From contig JABJOY010000003.1 of NCBI GenBank assembly GCA_018664075.1, forward strand, positions 1 to 44,818: a stretch of DNA of 44,818 bases. The letters run 5' to 3'. Every line of letters begins with the position of its first letter. The stretch's first letter is position 1. Source of the DNA: Porticoccaceae bacterium (GTDB lineage: Bacteria; Pseudomonadota; Gammaproteobacteria; Pseudomonadales; Porticoccaceae). The position numbers were made by a program, and so were the translations under genes. A model generated the notes under the pieces. The model was not told the origin of the DNA. It did no database searches and saw only the letters and a program-made list of their open reading frames with translations. Positions 42,549 through 44,818 of this stretch are shown piece after piece.

Positions 42549-44447
42549 TCAGTCGTCTAAAAACTCTTCATAAGGAAATTCTGGATCGCCAGCTTGTTCC
42601 AACATAAAGTCAACAAATACCCGAGAGGCAAAGATCGCATAGTCAACGTTCCCTGTAAATGCATAGGTCAACTTATAGCCCGAGGGTGCAAAGCTACCAC
42701 TATAGATACCATCTTCATCTTCTCCTAGCAAATTAGGTGCCTGACCAAAAATCAAGTACGGGTCTCTCTCGTCCGGATTGTTCACCCTGAGAACTACAGG
42801 CGTTCGAGTCTTCAAAATGGTCTCACTTCCAACTTCCTCAACAGTAAATGGTAGCGTTTCAGTGGTATCAGCGTCGGCCCACACAAATCCAACATTGCAA
42901 TCTCTGTCAGATGCATCAGCCCACTCGATTAAGCCAGAGCGATCCTCGGTATCATATGACTTGATGCGAAACGCAGTATTACAATCGTCGCCCTTAGACG
43001 CATACCTATTGGGTTCGCCTAGGAATCCATCAATAAATCCTTGGATAGTCTGGTCTTCATTTGCGTAAGCTGCGAGGTAGCCGCCCCAGCCATCGCCACC
43101 CCATAAGATGTACTCCCCACCAAATTCATTTTCTGCGATTGTTAGAGAAGCATCATAAACAAACGAATCAGAGGGGAGATCAGCTAATGGATCACACCCT
43201 TCCAAAACACCGCCTTGGCCATCAGAACAGAAATCAGGAACGATGTCTCTGACCTGCTTACCTGAAACATCTTTTCTTATAAAACAAATTTCGCTAGACG
43301 GTTCAATAATGCCAGTTTCATAGAATATTGCGCAGTTTTCAGATATTTTTGTTCCAGTGCTTTCGAGATCTGAAGTCAGAGTCCATTTGCCGGTGTCAGC
43401 GATACGATACTCAACATCATCATCCCAATCTATCGGAACCCAGGTGTCTGCGCGGGGACCGTCATAGACTAGCATTGCTACCCTTTCGTTACCCGCTGAG
43501 GTAATATTCACTAACTGACCTTCCACCGCATCTGGGAAGTACACGAACTCCATTTCCAAACCTTCACGATATTCTATGCTACCGCCTTCATCAATTTCGT
43601 TACCGCCTTCAGATAAGATGATTAAGTTACCCTCTTTTATTTCTTGAATGAGACTCACAACCTCACCATCACCCGATTTTGATGCCGCCACTATATTATT
43701 GATTTGACCAGTTACAACGGTTGTCACTTCCATAGCCACATCCTCGATGGCAAGACTTATCGACGATCCGGAAGCAATTAAGTCAGAGGTTATGCTCTTT
43801 GCTGTTTGTACAGACGCCTTTGAGATTTGTGCTGACGTAAGCTCTGAAGTTGCAGGGTTTTTAGTTATCGCATCTTTTGCCACCGCTAACACCTCAGCAA
43901 CAAAAGTAGCTGTTGCTTGGAGGTCGGTATCTTCATTGGCTACAAAATCATTGCCCAATAGACTGTCACTTTCATCTATGTTGAGCATTAACTTGACTGA
44001 TTTCTCAGCTTCCTCTGGCGTCAATTGCCCTGCTGAAGATTGAATTTCTTGAGACACTAATGTTGTTAGAGGCGTTACGACTTCAGGATGCGCAGCAGGC
44101 GCCAACATGCTGTAAGGTTTGTCGACAACGCCAAGATCCTCATCAACCGCTCCAATCGGGATATCAGCAAGAATTTGAATACCTTCTGGGATCGTCCCCT
44201 CATAGGTAAACGTGTAAGAGCCACCCGCACCTGAAAGTGCACTTGGCTCATCAGGATCGCAGGTATAGTTATTATTTAAATCCAAACACACTGTTGCGCC
44301 TGAAATATAGCCATCGATTACTTTACCCGTTAACTCAGACTCAGTCGCTACAAGAGCTTCTTCAGTCCCTATACTACTGCTTCCACCACCACCGCCACAT
44401 CCGGCAAGAAAGATACTCATAAAAGCTACAAGAAATAATTGAAACAT
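42549..44447 (-). CDS. Large secreted lipoprotein, CGGGGG type, function unknown
   Basis: This 632-residue lipoprotein has lipobox LAGC with Cys17 followed by five Gly and three Ser, the usual start of surface-exposed lipoproteins in marine gammaproteobacteria. Residues about 38-85 form an Asp/Asn-rich carboxypeptidase-regulatory-like or calcium-binding unit (VIDGYISGATVCLDLNNNYT), and residues about 110-260 are helical. The C-terminal 350 residues are Asp/Glu/Trp-rich beta-type sequence with several Cys pairs (for example DDCNTAFRIKSYD and DRDCNVGFVW). The protein is very acidic. No catalytic motif is recognised; adhesion or binding is a guess. It lies on the putative island and is AT-rich relative to the 1-41 kb genes. 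Confidence 0.88.
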   Translation of the reverse strand: MFQLFLVAFMSIFLAGCGGGGGSSSIGTEEALVATESELTGKVIDGYISGATVCLDLNNNYTCDPDEPSALSGAGGSYTFTYEGTIPEGIQILADIPIGAVDEDLGVVDKPYSMLAPAAHPEVVTPLTTLVSQEIQSSAGQLTPEEAEKSVKLMLNIDESDSLLGNDFVANEDTDLQATATFVAEVLAVAKDAITKNPATSELTSAQISKASVQTAKSITSDLIASGSSISLAIEDVAMEVTTVVTGQINNIVAASKSGDGEVVSLIQEIKEGNLIILSEGGNEIDEGGSIEYREGLEMEFVYFPDAVEGQLVNITSAGNERVAMLVYDGPRADTWVPIDWDDDVEYRIADTGKWTLTSDLESTGTKISENCAIFYETGIIEPSSEICFIRKDVSGKQVRDIVPDFCSDGQGGVLEGCDPLADLPSDSFVYDASLTIAENEFGGEYILWGGDGWGGYLAAYANEDQTIQGFIDGFLGEPNRYASKGDDCNTAFRIKSYDTEDRSGLIEWADASDRDCNVGFVWADADTTETLPFTVEEVGSETILKTRTPVVLRVNNPDERDPYLIFGQAPNLLGEDEDGIYSGSFAPSGYKLTYAFTGNVDYAIFASRVFVDFMLEQAGDPEFPYEEFLDD

Positions 44448-44818
44448 TTGGACACCTATATATTTAAAATTTGGGCAAATCAGCGCTATGCATGATCGGA
44501 TATCGAGCGCACGGTTTCAGAATACAGTAGTAGTTTTTAATTTAAAAGGGAGTTTTGAAATCAGCCAACTTTGTGTCTGTGCAGGAACTGAAACAATCAC
44601 GAGAACTCAGCAGCCTCACCCGCCCCTATGGAAGTGCCCCCCTTGATCGTTAATCTATTGATTACAAAATCGTCAGCTATGTATTTTGGATATTAGTTTT
44701 AATCAGCAATAAATTAATGTCTTGTATACACATTATCGATTGGACAATATCTATTCCTTGTAGTATTTTGAAGCTCGCTATACGCGGATGGGAAACAAGC
44801 GACAAATAATATCACCAA
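44448..44818. other. Non-coding right edge
   Basis: About 370 AT-rich nt upstream of the lipoprotein gene, presumably including its promoter. Only short frames are seen, for example a stretch ending near 44654 with ELKQSRELSSLTRPYGSAPL and DR before a stop. The 12-nt string CCTTGATCGTTA at 44641-44652 also occurs at 42273-42284. No gene can be supported. Confidence 0.5.

Noticed and set aside
42273-44652. 12-nt direct repeat CCTTGATCGTTA (42273 and 44641) as ends of a mobile element
   Set aside because: Too short, with no transposase between the copies and no terminal inverted repeats; may be chance.

Overview
The window reads as chromosomal DNA from a marine, heterotrophic gammaproteobacterium. 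A SAR92/OM60-like (Cellvibrionales) lineage is my inference, from four things: a complete DddD-type DMSP (dimethylsulfoniopropionate) catabolic cluster, a large TonB-dependent receptor next to a TPR-sulfotransferase, a periplasmic beta-glucosidase/gluconate locus, and CGGGG-type surface lipoproteins. No rRNA, CRISPR array, insertion sequence or plasmid gene was seen.

Layout. 1-3.2 kb is housekeeping: a cut-off tRNA-Asp and a complete tRNA-Val, queD, an MFS exporter-like protein, a stand-alone acyl carrier protein and the S1-type RNA-binding protein CvfB. 3.5-9.5 kb holds a TonB-dependent receptor, a TPR-sulfotransferase and a DpkA-like cyclic-imine reductase. 9.5-15.7 kb is a poorly understood catabolic module: LysR regulator, YcbD/KGSADH-like aldehyde dehydrogenase, an M19 dipeptidase homologue that has lost canonical metal ligands, a 589-residue protein of no recognised family and a 243-residue protein with an LDH2-like start. 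15.8-24.5 kb is the DMSP locus: dddT-dddB-dddC with IclR and LysR regulators on the minus strand, and dddD diverging from dddT. 24.5-31.9 kb is a purU-soxB-soxD-soxA-soxG operon (heterotetrameric sarcosine oxidase plus formyl-THF deformylase) that runs on into a LysR and a DksA/TraR-type zinc-finger gene, the last overlapping the 3' end of dddD. 32.2-34.4 kb has a lysozyme-like lipoprotein and a Baeyer-Villiger type flavin monooxygenase. 34.4-41.1 kb is a beta-glucoside/gluconate regulon (GH3 beta-glucosidase, GntP permease, LacI repressor, SMP-30 lactonase; gluconate kinase divergent) with one strong LacI-type operator in the shared promoter region.

From about 41.7 kb the character changes: coding becomes sparse and visibly more AT-rich. 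The boundary is marked by a 26-nt fragment of a tRNA 3' end with nested inverted and direct repeats beside it, which looks like the attachment-site scar of an island continuing past the right edge. The only large gene there is a 632-residue secreted lipoprotein.

Functionally, much of the window serves methylated osmolytes and their products. DddT/D/B/C can take DMSP to DMS and central carbon; SoxBDAG releases methyl groups as C1-folate, and PurU turns formyl-THF into formate. The 9.5-15.7 kb module sits beside these loci and contains a dipeptidase homologue of the subfamily linked to glycine-betaine catabolism in Pseudomonas. It is therefore the best candidate for an undescribed pathway for an osmolyte or cyclic N-compound; its substrate cannot be read from sequence.
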